This document shows positions 16,775 to 25,487 of a DNA stretch of 37,298 nucleotides, piece after piece. The notes under the pieces were generated by a model. That model worked only from the letters and a program-made list of their open reading frames with translations. It was not told the DNA's origin and ran no database searches. The position numbers and the translations under genes are program-made. The stretch is from DSAR01 sp034437315 (lineage in GTDB: Bacteria > Chloroflexota > Anaerolineae > B4-G1): contig DAOTUC010000371.1 in assembly GCA_034437315.1 (NCBI GenBank), positions 1 through 37,298 of the forward strand, written 5' to 3'. The first letter of the stretch is position 1; each line of letters starts with the position of its first letter.

Positions 16775-19147
16775 TTGAAACTAAACGAAATCACATTCAG
16801 TCGCAGACAAGCATTGGCGTTGATGACACTCATATTGTTATTGAGTAGCGCGCTAAGAATGGTGTCGCTGGAACGGTCTCCCCCTGGTTTTTTGCTGGAC
16901 GAGGCCTGCGAGGGCTATGATGCCTATTCAATTTGGCACACTGGACGAGATCATCACGGCGTGCTACTCCCCACAGTCATGAGATCATTCAATGACTATC
17001 GATCGCCCCTGTTTATCTACTCAATGGCTCCAATTGTTGGAACGGCTGGACTCTCGGTAACGACTGCTCGATTAACGGCGGCTTTCTGGGGAATCCTGGC
17101 GGTTGCCGCCGCGTATCGAGTAGGTGCTCAATTGTTTGGACGCGCGCCCAGTCTTGTAGCAGCCTTGTTCTTGGCAATTTCACCCTGGTATGTTCCCGTT
17201 AGTCGCATTGCTCATGAATCAAATACGACAGTTCTAACTATGACCCTCATTGTAGGAATGTTATGGCATTGGCAACGCTCGGCGCGACATCGGTGGGTGA
17301 TCGGAGCAGCCGTTGTCTCTGGATTGGGGATTTACGCTTACGCTGTCACAAAGCTATCTATACCCGTAATGGTTGCTGCACTAGGCCTACTTTTTGGACG
17401 CACAGTGGTAAAACATTATCGCTGGGTACTCGTCGCGGCTGTCGTTGGGACCTTATTAGCCATCCCAATGATTTGCAACACATTGCGTTATCCCGGTGAA
17501 ATGCAAGCACGCTATCACCGAATTGCAGTTTTGCAACGTGGTCATCCGCCAGGTGAATCCATTGAACAGATTTTGCGTAACGCCTGGAATAGCTTTTCCC
17601 CACAATACCTGTTCACGCACGGCGACACTGATCAGGTCCGCCATCCCAAAGGGACAGGTCAGTTATACCCACCCCAAGCATTGCTCATTGTAGTAGGAAT
17701 CATTTGGGGAATAAAGCAACGTGAAGTCCGGTTTCCACTGGCAGTCGTGGCCATATGGATTTTGAGCAGCACCTTACCGTCTTTGCTAACCCAAACGAAC
17801 GCCCTAAGATCATTACCGGCAGTCGTACCATGGCAACTGCTTTCTGGGCTAGGGATGGTCACTCTGGTAAATTTGTTGCGAACGCGCGCGACTCGACTTG
17901 CTATCACAAGTGTGATATTAGCCTGGGTGGGAGTCAATGCCGTTGACTACTTTGCATACTACTTCACCCGGTATCCCGCCGACGTCTCACGCTCATTCAA
18001 TGTAGGGATACGAGAAGCAGTGACGGCCATGGATGCGCTTGATGATGAATATGACGCGGTTTACTTTAACACCGATGCATCGACCTATCTTATATACATT
18101 GATATCCTTTTCTTTACTCGCTACGACCCGCACCTTTTGCAATCTGATTTGCCCCAGCAGGAAAAGGGACTTTTCGCCCCCGTCTTGCGTGTAGGAAAAT
18201 ACCACACTATCCCCGATGCAGAAGACATATGGAACAAGGGACTGCCTGGACTGTTCGTCGTCCCGGCTGACGCGATACCAGAAGTCCCCCCGTTGAAAGT
18301 CATCACGGATACGAATGGTAGTCCAATGTTCAAGATAATAGGTCGGCATTTTTTTCCCTATAATATCGACAAGCTGGAATGGTTCACTCAATGCACTCAG
18401 CCTGTACCACCACTTAACGCGGAAACCATCGCTAAGGGACGTTATCGTGACAACCTGCGCTACGCCGACTTTGACTGTACCTCTGCCTGGCTATATCCTG
18501 TGGAAGGATCTGGACCAGGCGCATATGTCCTCCACTACTACCTGATGTCGCAGGCATCATTTGATCCAACTGGTCGTCCACAGGCCAGCGATCCCTTCAT
18601 TGCGCGCCACCTGGTAAATAACCAATTGGCTTTTAACATGCCCGAGTTCACCCTCGAGTTTCCAGGTTTCGTGATTTATGAACAGACACAACCTCCCATC
18701 ATCCCCGCGCCTTCACGTCTCGTGGCTTTGCCTGCTACCGCATCGCCTCATTACTCGTCCGCCTTTACTACACCAGTGACACTAGACGGGCCACTGACCT
18801 TTTTAGGCGCGGCTGCTTATCCAGAAAATGGATCGTTAGATGTAGAAACATGGTGGCGTATCACGGACGGCAACATCGTACAACCTTTTTCTATCATGGG
18901 ACATTTACTCACAGAACAAGGAGACGTCCTGGGAGTAGCGGATGGACTGGGAGTTTTCCCGCCGGTGCTAATGACAGAAGACGTGTTCGTGCAGCGGCAT
19001 CGTTTTCCAACCTTCCCGGAAGGAGACAAGATTTGGCTGCGCACGGGAGCATACTGGCTCAATACGATGGAACGTTGGAACGTGGTTGGTGTAGAGGGCG
19101 CCGACGCCCTATTTGTCCCACTAGACGGATATTCACCAGATCAGTAG
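16775..19147 (+). CDS. GT-C membrane glycosyltransferase with hybrid architecture
   Basis: A 790-residue protein starting at TTG 16775, supported by GAGGAAG ending four bases upstream. The membrane half differs from the DEP/HPP group and resembles that at 21660: ALRMVSLERSPPGFLLDEACEGYDAY (D42-E43), RSPLFIYSMAP, FGRAPSLVAALFLAISPWYVPVSRIAHES. It lacks the YFN-AGG and DWGQ signatures. The extracytoplasmic end, however, is the C-X27-C module of the other group (WFTQC, DFDCTSAWLYP) plus the beta module (FSIMGHLLTEQG, ADGLGVFPPVL, LRTGAYWLNTMERW), most like the gene that follows. The gene is visibly less GC-rich than its upstream neighbour. A 90-base spacer without a clear promoter precedes it, and the next gene begins 40 bases downstream. 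Function is inferred as surface sugar transfer. Confidence 0.88.
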   Translation: MKLNEITFSRRQALALMTLILLLSSALRMVSLERSPPGFLLDEACEGYDAYSIWHTGRDHHGVLLPTVMRSFNDYRSPLFIYSMAPIVGTAGLSVTTARLTAAFWGILAVAAAYRVGAQLFGRAPSLVAALFLAISPWYVPVSRIAHESNTTVLTMTLIVGMLWHWQRSARHRWVIGAAVVSGLGIYAYAVTKLSIPVMVAALGLLFGRTVVKHYRWVLVAAVVGTLLAIPMICNTLRYPGEMQARYHRIAVLQRGHPPGESIEQILRNAWNSFSPQYLFTHGDTDQVRHPKGTGQLYPPQALLIVVGIIWGIKQREVRFPLAVVAIWILSSTLPSLLTQTNALRSLPAVVPWQLLSGLGMVTLVNLLRTRATRLAITSVILAWVGVNAVDYFAYYFTRYPADVSRSFNVGIREAVTAMDALDDEYDAVYFNTDASTYLIYIDILFFTRYDPHLLQSDLPQQEKGLFAPVLRVGKYHTIPDAEDIWNKGLPGLFVVPADAIPEVPPLKVITDTNGSPMFKIIGRHFFPYNIDKLEWFTQCTQPVPPLNAETIAKGRYRDNLRYADFDCTSAWLYPVEGSGPGAYVLHYYLMSQASFDPTGRPQASDPFIARHLVNNQLAFNMPEFTLEFPGFVIYEQTQPPIIPAPSRLVALPATASPHYSSAFTTPVTLDGPLTFLGAAAYPENGSLDVETWWRITDGNIVQPFSIMGHLLTEQGDVLGVADGLGVFPPVLMTEDVFVQRHRFPTFPEGDKIWLRTGAYWLNTMERWNVVGVEGADALFVPLDGYSPDQ

Positions 19148-19187
19148 AGCAACACATCCTTATCCATGTTCTTGTCAAAGACTCAGA

Positions 19188-21650
19188 ATGATTCGCAAAA
19201 AAAAAGCTGCTTGGGTTAGTATTGGTCTATTGCTCATCTTATTCGCCTTACTGGCGGTAGGATCACGTCGAGTTTCGATCACTACGGATGAGATGGGACA
19301 CGTTGCGTTTGGTTATGCACTTTTGGCCGAAGGCAAAGAGGCCTTTTGGATGTATCCCCTACGCGGTCAACCGCCATTTCTCAATTTACTACAAGCCTCT
19401 CTCCCTTATTTGGCTAACCCGGGCATCCCGGTAAACGAATTAGCAGGATGGAATGTCTATCTGCGCGCCTTTGTCGAGGATTTCGCGTTCCAGATGTTCC
19501 GGGTCGAGCGGGCACAGATGGGATGGTTCCGTTTCACGCCTCCTTTGAATGAGTACCCCGTTACGTATCCGCCCCACGGGATAGCGCAAGATATCATCGT
19601 AGCCCGTATGCCCATTATATTTCTCACGGTTATTTTGGCGGCGCTGATATTTCGCTGGAGCAAGGAGTTATGGTCATCTAAAGCCGCTTTGTTCGCCTTG
19701 TTTTTGCTGACGTTTGATCCTTCGATCTTGGCTCACGGGAGGCTGGCTTGTACGGATGTAGGCGCCGTCACTTTAGGTACGGCCGCCCTCTATGCCACCT
19801 GGCGTTGGTTGAAGACGGATCAACCCGCCTGGCCTTGGTCGATAGGGACAGGGCTATTACTGGGTTTGACTATGCTGGCGAAGGCGTCGGGCATCTTGTG
19901 GGTAGCCGCGTCCGGATTGATCGTCATTGGATATACAGCCATTCATCACGAGGGAAGTCAACGCCTGGAGAAGTTATGCCAGGTGATAATAGCTGGAACC
20001 ATCAGCCTATTACTTATTTGGGCCAGTTACGGTTTTACGGTAGGAGACGTCTCCGGGTTCCCCCTGCCCCTGCCAGCGCCCGAGTACTGGCGATTGATTC
20101 TCTTCCAAAGAATTGGCGCCGATTTACAACAGAGCTTCGCCTTGGGAATGCGTACCTATGGCAGTCTATGGTGGTACTTTCCGCTTGCGTTCCTGGTTAA
20201 AAACCCTTTACCACTTCTTTTTTGTCTCATCATTAGCTTGATTATGCTGATCCGCCGCTTTCCCGGATTGCACCGGGTTCTCACCCTGGGGCTTTTCCCA
20301 GTTCTATATGCGGCCATCGCCATCAAGTGGGGGAGAAACGTCAGTTACCGGTATATGTTGCCCGTGCAGCCCTTTCTTTATCTATTCGCTGCCGAGGGAG
20401 CAAACAGGCTGTTTTGGGCCAAGTCCCGTTGGACGCGTTGGCTACTGACTGTGTTACTGGCTTGGCTGGTCATCGAGGCCGGGCGAGCGTATCCCAATGA
20501 AATCGCCTACTTCAATCAACTGGTGGGCGGGCCCGAGGGGGGCTACCGTTACCTGTCTGATTCCAACGTGGAATGGGGGCAATCTACGGACGCGCTCTAC
20601 GCATACGCGCAGACACACCCCGGCACGCGGGTCGAGCCTCCCGCGTCCCCATTCTTGCCCGCGCCAGGGCGTTACATCGTGAATGCCGCCCAGTTGCAGG
20701 GTATGAATATCGGCGATCCCTTCGCCTACGAGTGGTTCCGGCACCGGGAACCTGCGGGGATCCTTCACGAGACGCTGCTCCTATACGACGTACCTCCCCA
20801 TCGCGTGACCTGGTTCGCCCAGTGCACCGCTCCGCATATGCCCCTGGACGACGCTGCCATCGCCCGGGGAACGGGGTTGGACGAACTGCGGAAGATCCGC
20901 TTCGATTGCACCCAGACCTGGTTCCATCCATCTGGAGAAACGGGGGAGAATGGCCTGGAAAGTCCGGTGGACGATGAGCGCCCGGAAGGTATCTACGCCC
21001 TCAATCACGATTTGATCGAGGAATCCGGGCTTTGCCTGCCGACTTTCCTACGTTGTCCCCCCACGCCCAGTGATGCGTTTATCGCGCGCCGATTACTCCG
21101 GGAAGGTCAAGGCGCTCGCCTGTCTTACGAGCGCGAGATCGGCGACCATCAGTCCCCGCCTTTCGCGCTCTATGAGACGTCATCCGTCCCAGCCAAGACT
21201 CCGGCGTCATCACCGACGTACGTCGCCCCGGTCGAGACGGCGCCCGGCGGCCTGGCGGACTCGGCGCCGGCGAGCGGCGGCGTGCTTTTCGACGGTCGCT
21301 TCGCTTTCCTGGGCGCGGCGGCCTATCCGGACAAAGATGGCCTGGACGTGGAGACCTGGTGGCAGGTCACGTTGGACGCCGGGGAACCGATCACGCGCCC
21401 CATTTCGATCATGGGCCATTTGCTCACGGCGGAGGGAGAGACGCTGGAAGTAGCCGACGGCCTGGGAATCTCGCCCCTGTACCTGCGGACCGGTGACGTC
21501 TTCGTGCAGCGGCACCGCTTCTCCAACGCGCCGGCGGGCTCGTCGGCCTGGCTGCGGGCGGGCGTCTACTGGTTGGATACCATGGCGCGCTGGCCAGTGA
21601 CGGGCGCGCCGGCGTCGGACGCCGTCTTCGCGCCCCTGGAAGAAAAGTAG
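19188..21650 (+). CDS. GT-C membrane glycosyltransferase (GT39), C-X27-C type
   Basis: An 820-residue PMT-like protein. Helix 1 is followed by VSITTDEMGHVAFGYALL (D34-E35) and RGQPPFLNLLQ. A longer first external loop than its paralogues follows, then FDPSILAHGRLACTDVG, NVSYRYMLPVQPF, EIAYFNQLVGGPEGGYRYL and NVEWGQSTDAL. The DWGQ signature has become EWGQ, and the segment after it is about 60 residues shorter than in the paralogues. The C-terminus holds WFAQC and RFDCTQTWFHP 28 positions apart, and a beta module (ISIMGHLLTAEG, ADGLGISPLYL, LRAGVYWLDTMARW). No strong ribosome site precedes ATG 19188. The first half is around 50% GC, while the C-terminal third is much richer (48 of 60 bases on 21241-21300), suggesting a different history for the module. 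Confidence 0.9.
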   Translation: MIRKKKAAWVSIGLLLILFALLAVGSRRVSITTDEMGHVAFGYALLAEGKEAFWMYPLRGQPPFLNLLQASLPYLANPGIPVNELAGWNVYLRAFVEDFAFQMFRVERAQMGWFRFTPPLNEYPVTYPPHGIAQDIIVARMPIIFLTVILAALIFRWSKELWSSKAALFALFLLTFDPSILAHGRLACTDVGAVTLGTAALYATWRWLKTDQPAWPWSIGTGLLLGLTMLAKASGILWVAASGLIVIGYTAIHHEGSQRLEKLCQVIIAGTISLLLIWASYGFTVGDVSGFPLPLPAPEYWRLILFQRIGADLQQSFALGMRTYGSLWWYFPLAFLVKNPLPLLFCLIISLIMLIRRFPGLHRVLTLGLFPVLYAAIAIKWGRNVSYRYMLPVQPFLYLFAAEGANRLFWAKSRWTRWLLTVLLAWLVIEAGRAYPNEIAYFNQLVGGPEGGYRYLSDSNVEWGQSTDALYAYAQTHPGTRVEPPASPFLPAPGRYIVNAAQLQGMNIGDPFAYEWFRHREPAGILHETLLLYDVPPHRVTWFAQCTAPHMPLDDAAIARGTGLDELRKIRFDCTQTWFHPSGETGENGLESPVDDERPEGIYALNHDLIEESGLCLPTFLRCPPTPSDAFIARRLLREGQGARLSYEREIGDHQSPPFALYETSSVPAKTPASSPTYVAPVETAPGGLADSAPASGGVLFDGRFAFLGAAAYPDKDGLDVETWWQVTLDAGEPITRPISIMGHLLTAEGETLEVADGLGISPLYLRTGDVFVQRHRFSNAPAGSSAWLRAGVYWLDTMARWPVTGAPASDAVFAPLEEK

Positions 21651-21659
21651 AGGTTACCA

Positions 21660-23840
21660 TTGATTGCCCCAGTTCGCGATGACAAGAAAGAGCGTCCCCG
21701 GTACGAGGGGCGATCTGGCCGATGGCGCTGGATGTTGATCGTCGCCCTGGCTATCGGCATTGCCTTGCGCATGGTACAGTTCCGCCAAATTCCGCCAGGG
21801 CTGTACCGAGACGAGGCGTATCATGGCATAGATGCGTTAACCACGCTGCAGGGTGATATACGTGTATTTTACGATACCAATTTCGGGCGCGAGGGGCTTT
21901 TCATTTGGTTGACCGCGCTTTCCGTATGGTTCTGGGGCGCATCACCATTGGCTGTGCGCTTCCCCTCACTCATCATAGGCGTATTGACGTTATTAACCTG
22001 TTACGGGATGACAAAAGAACTCTACGGGCGACGCATAGCAACCCTGGCAACCTCAGTATTTGCCATCACGTTATGGCACGTTCATTTTAGCCGTGTAGGG
22101 TTTCGCGCGATATTGATCCCCCTGTTCACATCGTTGAGTGTGTGGATGGTCGCGCGGGGAGTACGCACATCAAAAAACTGGTTGCTGGGATTGGGCGGCG
22201 TCGCTGCGGGAACTCTGATATACACTTACATCGCCGCACGCGCGGCGATCTTACCCACGATGTTATTCGTGGGTTATGTGTGGTTGCGACGACGCTCACC
22301 TAAAATCCCCTCGCTACGACAATGGCTGTGCTTCACCCTGCCTGCATTAGCGATTATGTCGCCCTTTCTCCTCTTCACCGCAAGGCATTGGGAAGACATT
22401 TTCCTGCGCACGCAAATTGCCGTAGGCGTCTTCACAGTCTCCAACCCAGGGCAGTTGCTGCTGCGCAATATCTCTAATACCCTCAGTATGTTCACATTCC
22501 GGGGGGATTTTGTCAGCCGGCACAATGTGCCGCTACGACCAGTTTTCGACCCCGCTTTGGGGACCATGTTCTATCTCGGACTATGGCAGGCAGGCCGTCG
22601 CTTCAAACGGGAATACGCAACCGCATTTCTATTACTCTGGATTCCTGCTATGTTGCTGCCCTCACTGCTAACGGAAGATTGCCCGCACTTTATCCGTATG
22701 ATGGGCATTTTACCCTTCATCGCCATCTTTCCCGCCATTGGCCTGGATTGGTGCTGGGAACAGCTTGTGAAAAGAGGCAAACCTTATTGGTCGGCGACTT
22801 TCGTTGGCGTTATCCTCGTCGTTGGCTTGGGCAGCACGACGTGGCATTACTTTATTCGTTATCCCACTATGACAGACATCCGCCACGCATTCGAATTTGA
22901 CAGCATAGAGCAGCCCGCCGCCGCTCCAGGCGCTTATCGTAAACTCGACTGGAGCAAAAACGTCTGGCGCACCCTTGAACATCCCGCATCCCAACCGGGA
23001 ATTTGTTATCGTTTTGAATGCGCCGGCGTGGAACTTGCTCACGATATTAACGCCTACCTGGAGACAGGTTGGACAAAAGACGCCTGGCGTGTTTCTCCCA
23101 CACCAGGACGCACCGACCGGCAGGTATTTGTGCAATTCCAGTTATGGAAAGACGTCGTCAATGCGCACTTCTTAATTCCAGATTCACCAGGATTTAATGT
23201 CCCCGGAGCTGGTGAGATTGACTCTGTAACGCCCAATCCTAACCTGCCTACTCTCTTTTACGGGTGGTATAATCAATATTATCCCAAGTTCTGGAAATCT
23301 GACTTGCTGGCCTGGTTACCCCCCCGGGCACTGATCGAGGTGTACGAGGGGACCTGGGCGACGACGCATCAGGACCCCTCGCCCCATCCGGCCTACCTCA
23401 AGTTCGTCGCCACGCCGACCGAGGCGCCCGGTGAGCTACTGGCCGAACTGGAGCCGGGGATCGCCCTCGTGGATAGTTGCACGATCCCGGGCGATGGCCT
23501 GGTCAAACTCCAATTGCACTGGTATAGCCGGGAGGCCATCGACGTGGATTATACCGTGTTCGTGCATTACGAACGGGACGACCAGATCATCGCCCAGGCC
23601 GATGGGCCGCCGGCGATGGGCTATTATCCCACGTCAGATTGGCGGCGTCACGACCAGATTCTCGATCGACGCTGGCTGGACGTGCCGGAGAGACTCGAAG
23701 GTGACCGGGTGTGGGTCGGGATGTACGTATGGCAAACCGGGCAACGACTACCGGTATCGGGAGCGAGGTTCCCGGTCGAGGACAACCGGATTCTCGCCAA
23801 TACACAACCTTGCAATCAAGAGAGGAAAAAATCACCATGA
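21660..23840 (+). CDS. GT-C membrane glycosyltransferase (PMT_2-like) with C-terminal beta module
   Basis: A 726-residue protein from TTG 21660, nine bases after the previous stop and preceded by AGAGGT. A basic N-terminal tail of about 24 residues leads into helix 1. Then come ALRMVQFRQIPPGLYRDEAYHGIDAL (D51-E52), NFGREGLFIWLTALSV and TLWHVHFSRVGFRAILIPL. Membrane helices continue to about residue 400. The extracytoplasmic part ends in one 'FVH/YPTS' beta module (LQLHWYSREAIDVDYTVFVHYE, MGYYPTSDWRRHDQIL, WVGMYVWQTGQRLPV). Composition jumps inside the gene near 23,310-23,340, from 42% to 68% GC, just before this module. The stop overlaps the next start (ATGA), so the glycosyltransferase and the SUMF1-like protein are probably made together. 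Confidence 0.88.
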   Translation: MIAPVRDDKKERPRYEGRSGRWRWMLIVALAIGIALRMVQFRQIPPGLYRDEAYHGIDALTTLQGDIRVFYDTNFGREGLFIWLTALSVWFWGASPLAVRFPSLIIGVLTLLTCYGMTKELYGRRIATLATSVFAITLWHVHFSRVGFRAILIPLFTSLSVWMVARGVRTSKNWLLGLGGVAAGTLIYTYIAARAAILPTMLFVGYVWLRRRSPKIPSLRQWLCFTLPALAIMSPFLLFTARHWEDIFLRTQIAVGVFTVSNPGQLLLRNISNTLSMFTFRGDFVSRHNVPLRPVFDPALGTMFYLGLWQAGRRFKREYATAFLLLWIPAMLLPSLLTEDCPHFIRMMGILPFIAIFPAIGLDWCWEQLVKRGKPYWSATFVGVILVVGLGSTTWHYFIRYPTMTDIRHAFEFDSIEQPAAAPGAYRKLDWSKNVWRTLEHPASQPGICYRFECAGVELAHDINAYLETGWTKDAWRVSPTPGRTDRQVFVQFQLWKDVVNAHFLIPDSPGFNVPGAGEIDSVTPNPNLPTLFYGWYNQYYPKFWKSDLLAWLPPRALIEVYEGTWATTHQDPSPHPAYLKFVATPTEAPGELLAELEPGIALVDSCTIPGDGLVKLQLHWYSREAIDVDYTVFVHYERDDQIIAQADGPPAMGYYPTSDWRRHDQILDRRWLDVPERLEGDRVWVGMYVWQTGQRLPVSGARFPVEDNRILANTQPCNQERKKSP

Positions 23841-25237
23841 AAACACGAATCAAACATCGTCTTTCTTCATCGGGTTTTCGGGGCCTGGGACTCGTAGCAA
23901 CAATCTTTGTCGCGATCTTATTGATCTTTACCCAGGCCGTCGTATCTAAACCGGCGGTCAGCGTGTCCGAAGAGGTCTTTGTACCAGTTGGCGCGTTCCT
24001 GATGGGATGCGCCACCGATCTCTTCGGCGGGTGCGACTCGGATACCCAACCCGTTCACGGCGTTTACCTGGACGCTTTTTACATCGACCGGACGGAGGTC
24101 ACCAATGCCCAGTATCGTGCCTGTGTCCAAGCGGGCGGTTGCTCGCCTCCCCGCTCCGACGCATCAAACAAGCGCCCAGATTATTACACGAATACTCGAT
24201 ATAACCATCACCCGGTGATCAACGTCGACTGGCATCAGGCCAGGGCCTATTGTCAATGGGTGGGAAAGCGACTGCCCACCGAGGCCGAATGGGAGAAGGC
24301 AGCCCGTGGGACAGATTTGCTCAAGTATCCGTGGGGCAATGACGCGCCTTCGTGTGAGCGGACAAATTACCTTGGTTGCATAGAGGATACGACAAGGGTG
24401 GGCAGCTATCCCGAAATCACCAGCCCGTATGGAGCCCTGGACATGGCCGGTAACGTCAGTGAATGGATAAACGACGTTTATAGCAAGCATTATTACAAAG
24501 GCTCGCCATATTACAACCCCCAGGGTCCGGGAGGTACCGGTGAGCACCTGTTACGTGGCGGATCTTGGGAAGATAACCTGGGAGGTGTTACGACGTTCGT
24601 CCGGTTAGATGGATCGGAGATTTACAAATATCAACGGATCGGCTTTCGCTGTGTCCGGACTGATGATTCTACCCCGACGCCTACCGCTACCCCCACCTCT
24701 ACTCCGACACCCACGCCCACGCCTACTCCCACGCCCACCCCTACTCCCTTTGCCGCCGGTGACGTGGGACCGACCGGCGGCGCGCTCTGGCTGGCGGATC
24801 AGGAACACCTGACCCTGTTGAGCGCTGCCCCAGGCATCCTGGAAGCCAACAACACGTTTACCATCGCCTTTGACGGCCGTCCGAACGCGCAAGAGAATCT
24901 GCAGGGCATCAATCACTTCTTTTACCTGGGCGCCAACACGCCCATATCCGGATCTGGCACCATATTCATACCCGGTACGGGCACGCTGAACCTGCCGATC
25001 AAACTCACGCTGGCCTTCGATCGCTCCAGTCTCCACGGCGTGATAACCGACACCCTGGACTTGTACCGCCTCGGCCCGACCTCCTGGCTGACGACCGACG
25101 TCGCCGTGGTTGAAAGGGCAGACAACTACCTCGTCGCCTGGGTGGGACATACCGGGGTCTATGGCCTGATGGGCCAGACGAACCGGCTCTACCTGCCCCT
25201 CGTCTTTCGCGGCGCAGGCGGTGCAGATCGACGGTGA
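23837..25237 (+). CDS. Secreted SUMF1/FGE-fold protein with Thr-Pro linker
   Basis: 466 residues from ATG 23837, which overlaps the upstream stop as ATGA and follows AGAGGA. A longer reading frame to 23711 is open but would sit inside the previous gene. Residues 14-34 form a signal or anchor helix. Residues about 47-275 are a formylglycine-generating-enzyme/SUMF1 fold: FVPVGAFLMGC, YLDAFYIDRTEVTNAQYRAC, PVINVDWHQARAYCQWVGKR, LPTEAEWEKAARG, YPWGND, LDMAGNVSEW, LLRGGSWEDN, RIGFRCVR. The cysteine pair that catalytic FGE carries just after GGSW is absent (EDNLGGVTTFVR), so oxidation of sulfatase cysteine is unlikely; a binding or structural role fits better. A Thr-Pro linker (278-305) leads to a 160-residue beta-rich domain ending LYLPLVFRG, a tail I associate with secreted Chloroflexota proteins. 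Confidence 0.88.
   Translation: MKTRIKHRLSSSGFRGLGLVATIFVAILLIFTQAVVSKPAVSVSEEVFVPVGAFLMGCATDLFGGCDSDTQPVHGVYLDAFYIDRTEVTNAQYRACVQAGGCSPPRSDASNKRPDYYTNTRYNHHPVINVDWHQARAYCQWVGKRLPTEAEWEKAARGTDLLKYPWGNDAPSCERTNYLGCIEDTTRVGSYPEITSPYGALDMAGNVSEWINDVYSKHYYKGSPYYNPQGPGGTGEHLLRGGSWEDNLGGVTTFVRLDGSEIYKYQRIGFRCVRTDDSTPTPTATPTSTPTPTPTPTPTPTPTPFAAGDVGPTGGALWLADQEHLTLLSAAPGILEANNTFTIAFDGRPNAQENLQGINHFFYLGANTPISGSGTIFIPGTGTLNLPIKLTLAFDRSSLHGVITDTLDLYRLGPTSWLTTDVAVVERADNYLVAWVGHTGVYGLMGQTNRLYLPLVFRGAGGADRR
24671..24750 (+). repeat. Thr-Pro-encoding degenerate 6-base repeat
   Basis: A run of ACN-CCN codons encodes about 13 Thr-Pro pairs, forming the flexible linker of the SUMF1-like protein. It is a coding low-complexity tract and not a CRISPR or intergenic satellite. 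Such linkers are common O-glycosylation sites in secreted proteins, which fits a locus full of glycosyltransferases. Confidence 0.8.
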
Positions 25238-25308
25238 TTTACACGGAAGCGACGTGCAGCACGCCATAAAGGAGGAACCAGCAAGAGGAATAAGCTGTCT
25301 TTCGCGCT

Positions 25309-25473
25309 ATGGACATCAATCCCTATACGATGCAGCCGATTCTGACCCTGGAGCAAAACCGTCGGCGGGTTTATCTGAGCGACCAGGAAGGAGATTTTGC
25401 AACTTTGACTCTGGACTATGTTCGACAAATAGTTCAACCTGTGTGGTTAGCAATCAGGATTGACAGCACATAA
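25309..25473 (+). pseudogene. Possible remnant of a VTC/CYTH-domain gene (54 codons)
   Basis: The ORF runs from ATG 25309 to TAA 25471-25473. Its middle, MQPILTLEQNRRRVYLSDQ then FATLTLDYV, resembles the strand pair of the VTC-like protein at 27737 (GGPVLINTYQRAYYETPDG then LRLTLDTQLRAY): a Pro-x-Leu/Ile start, Arg-x-x-Tyr, an acidic turn and TLD. No other part of the domain is present, and an in-frame stop lies 15 bases before the ATG. The strong promoter for the next gene overlaps its end. The likeliest reading is a decayed or truncated extra copy. A genuine small protein is possible, since a GAGGAA motif lies about 18 bases before the ATG, too far for a good ribosome site. Confidence 0.35.
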
Positions 25474-25487
25474 GAGTATGCTAGAAT
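25460..25487 (+). promoter_or_regulatory. Predicted sigma70-type promoter of the DUF4956-CotH-VTC operon
   Basis: A perfect TTGACA (25460-25465), a 16-base spacer and TAGAAT (25482-25487, 5 of 6) lie about 70 bases before the DUF4956 start. The start point would be near 25494. The same hexamer and spacing pattern occurs at 11818-11845. Confidence 0.6.

Noticed and set aside
23711..23836. Upstream extension of the SUMF1-like gene
   Set aside because: It lies inside the preceding gene. ATG 23837 gives an ATGA overlap and places the signal helix at the N-terminus.
24671..24750. Short repeats considered as a CRISPR array
   Set aside because: They are in-frame Thr-Pro codons with no spacers.
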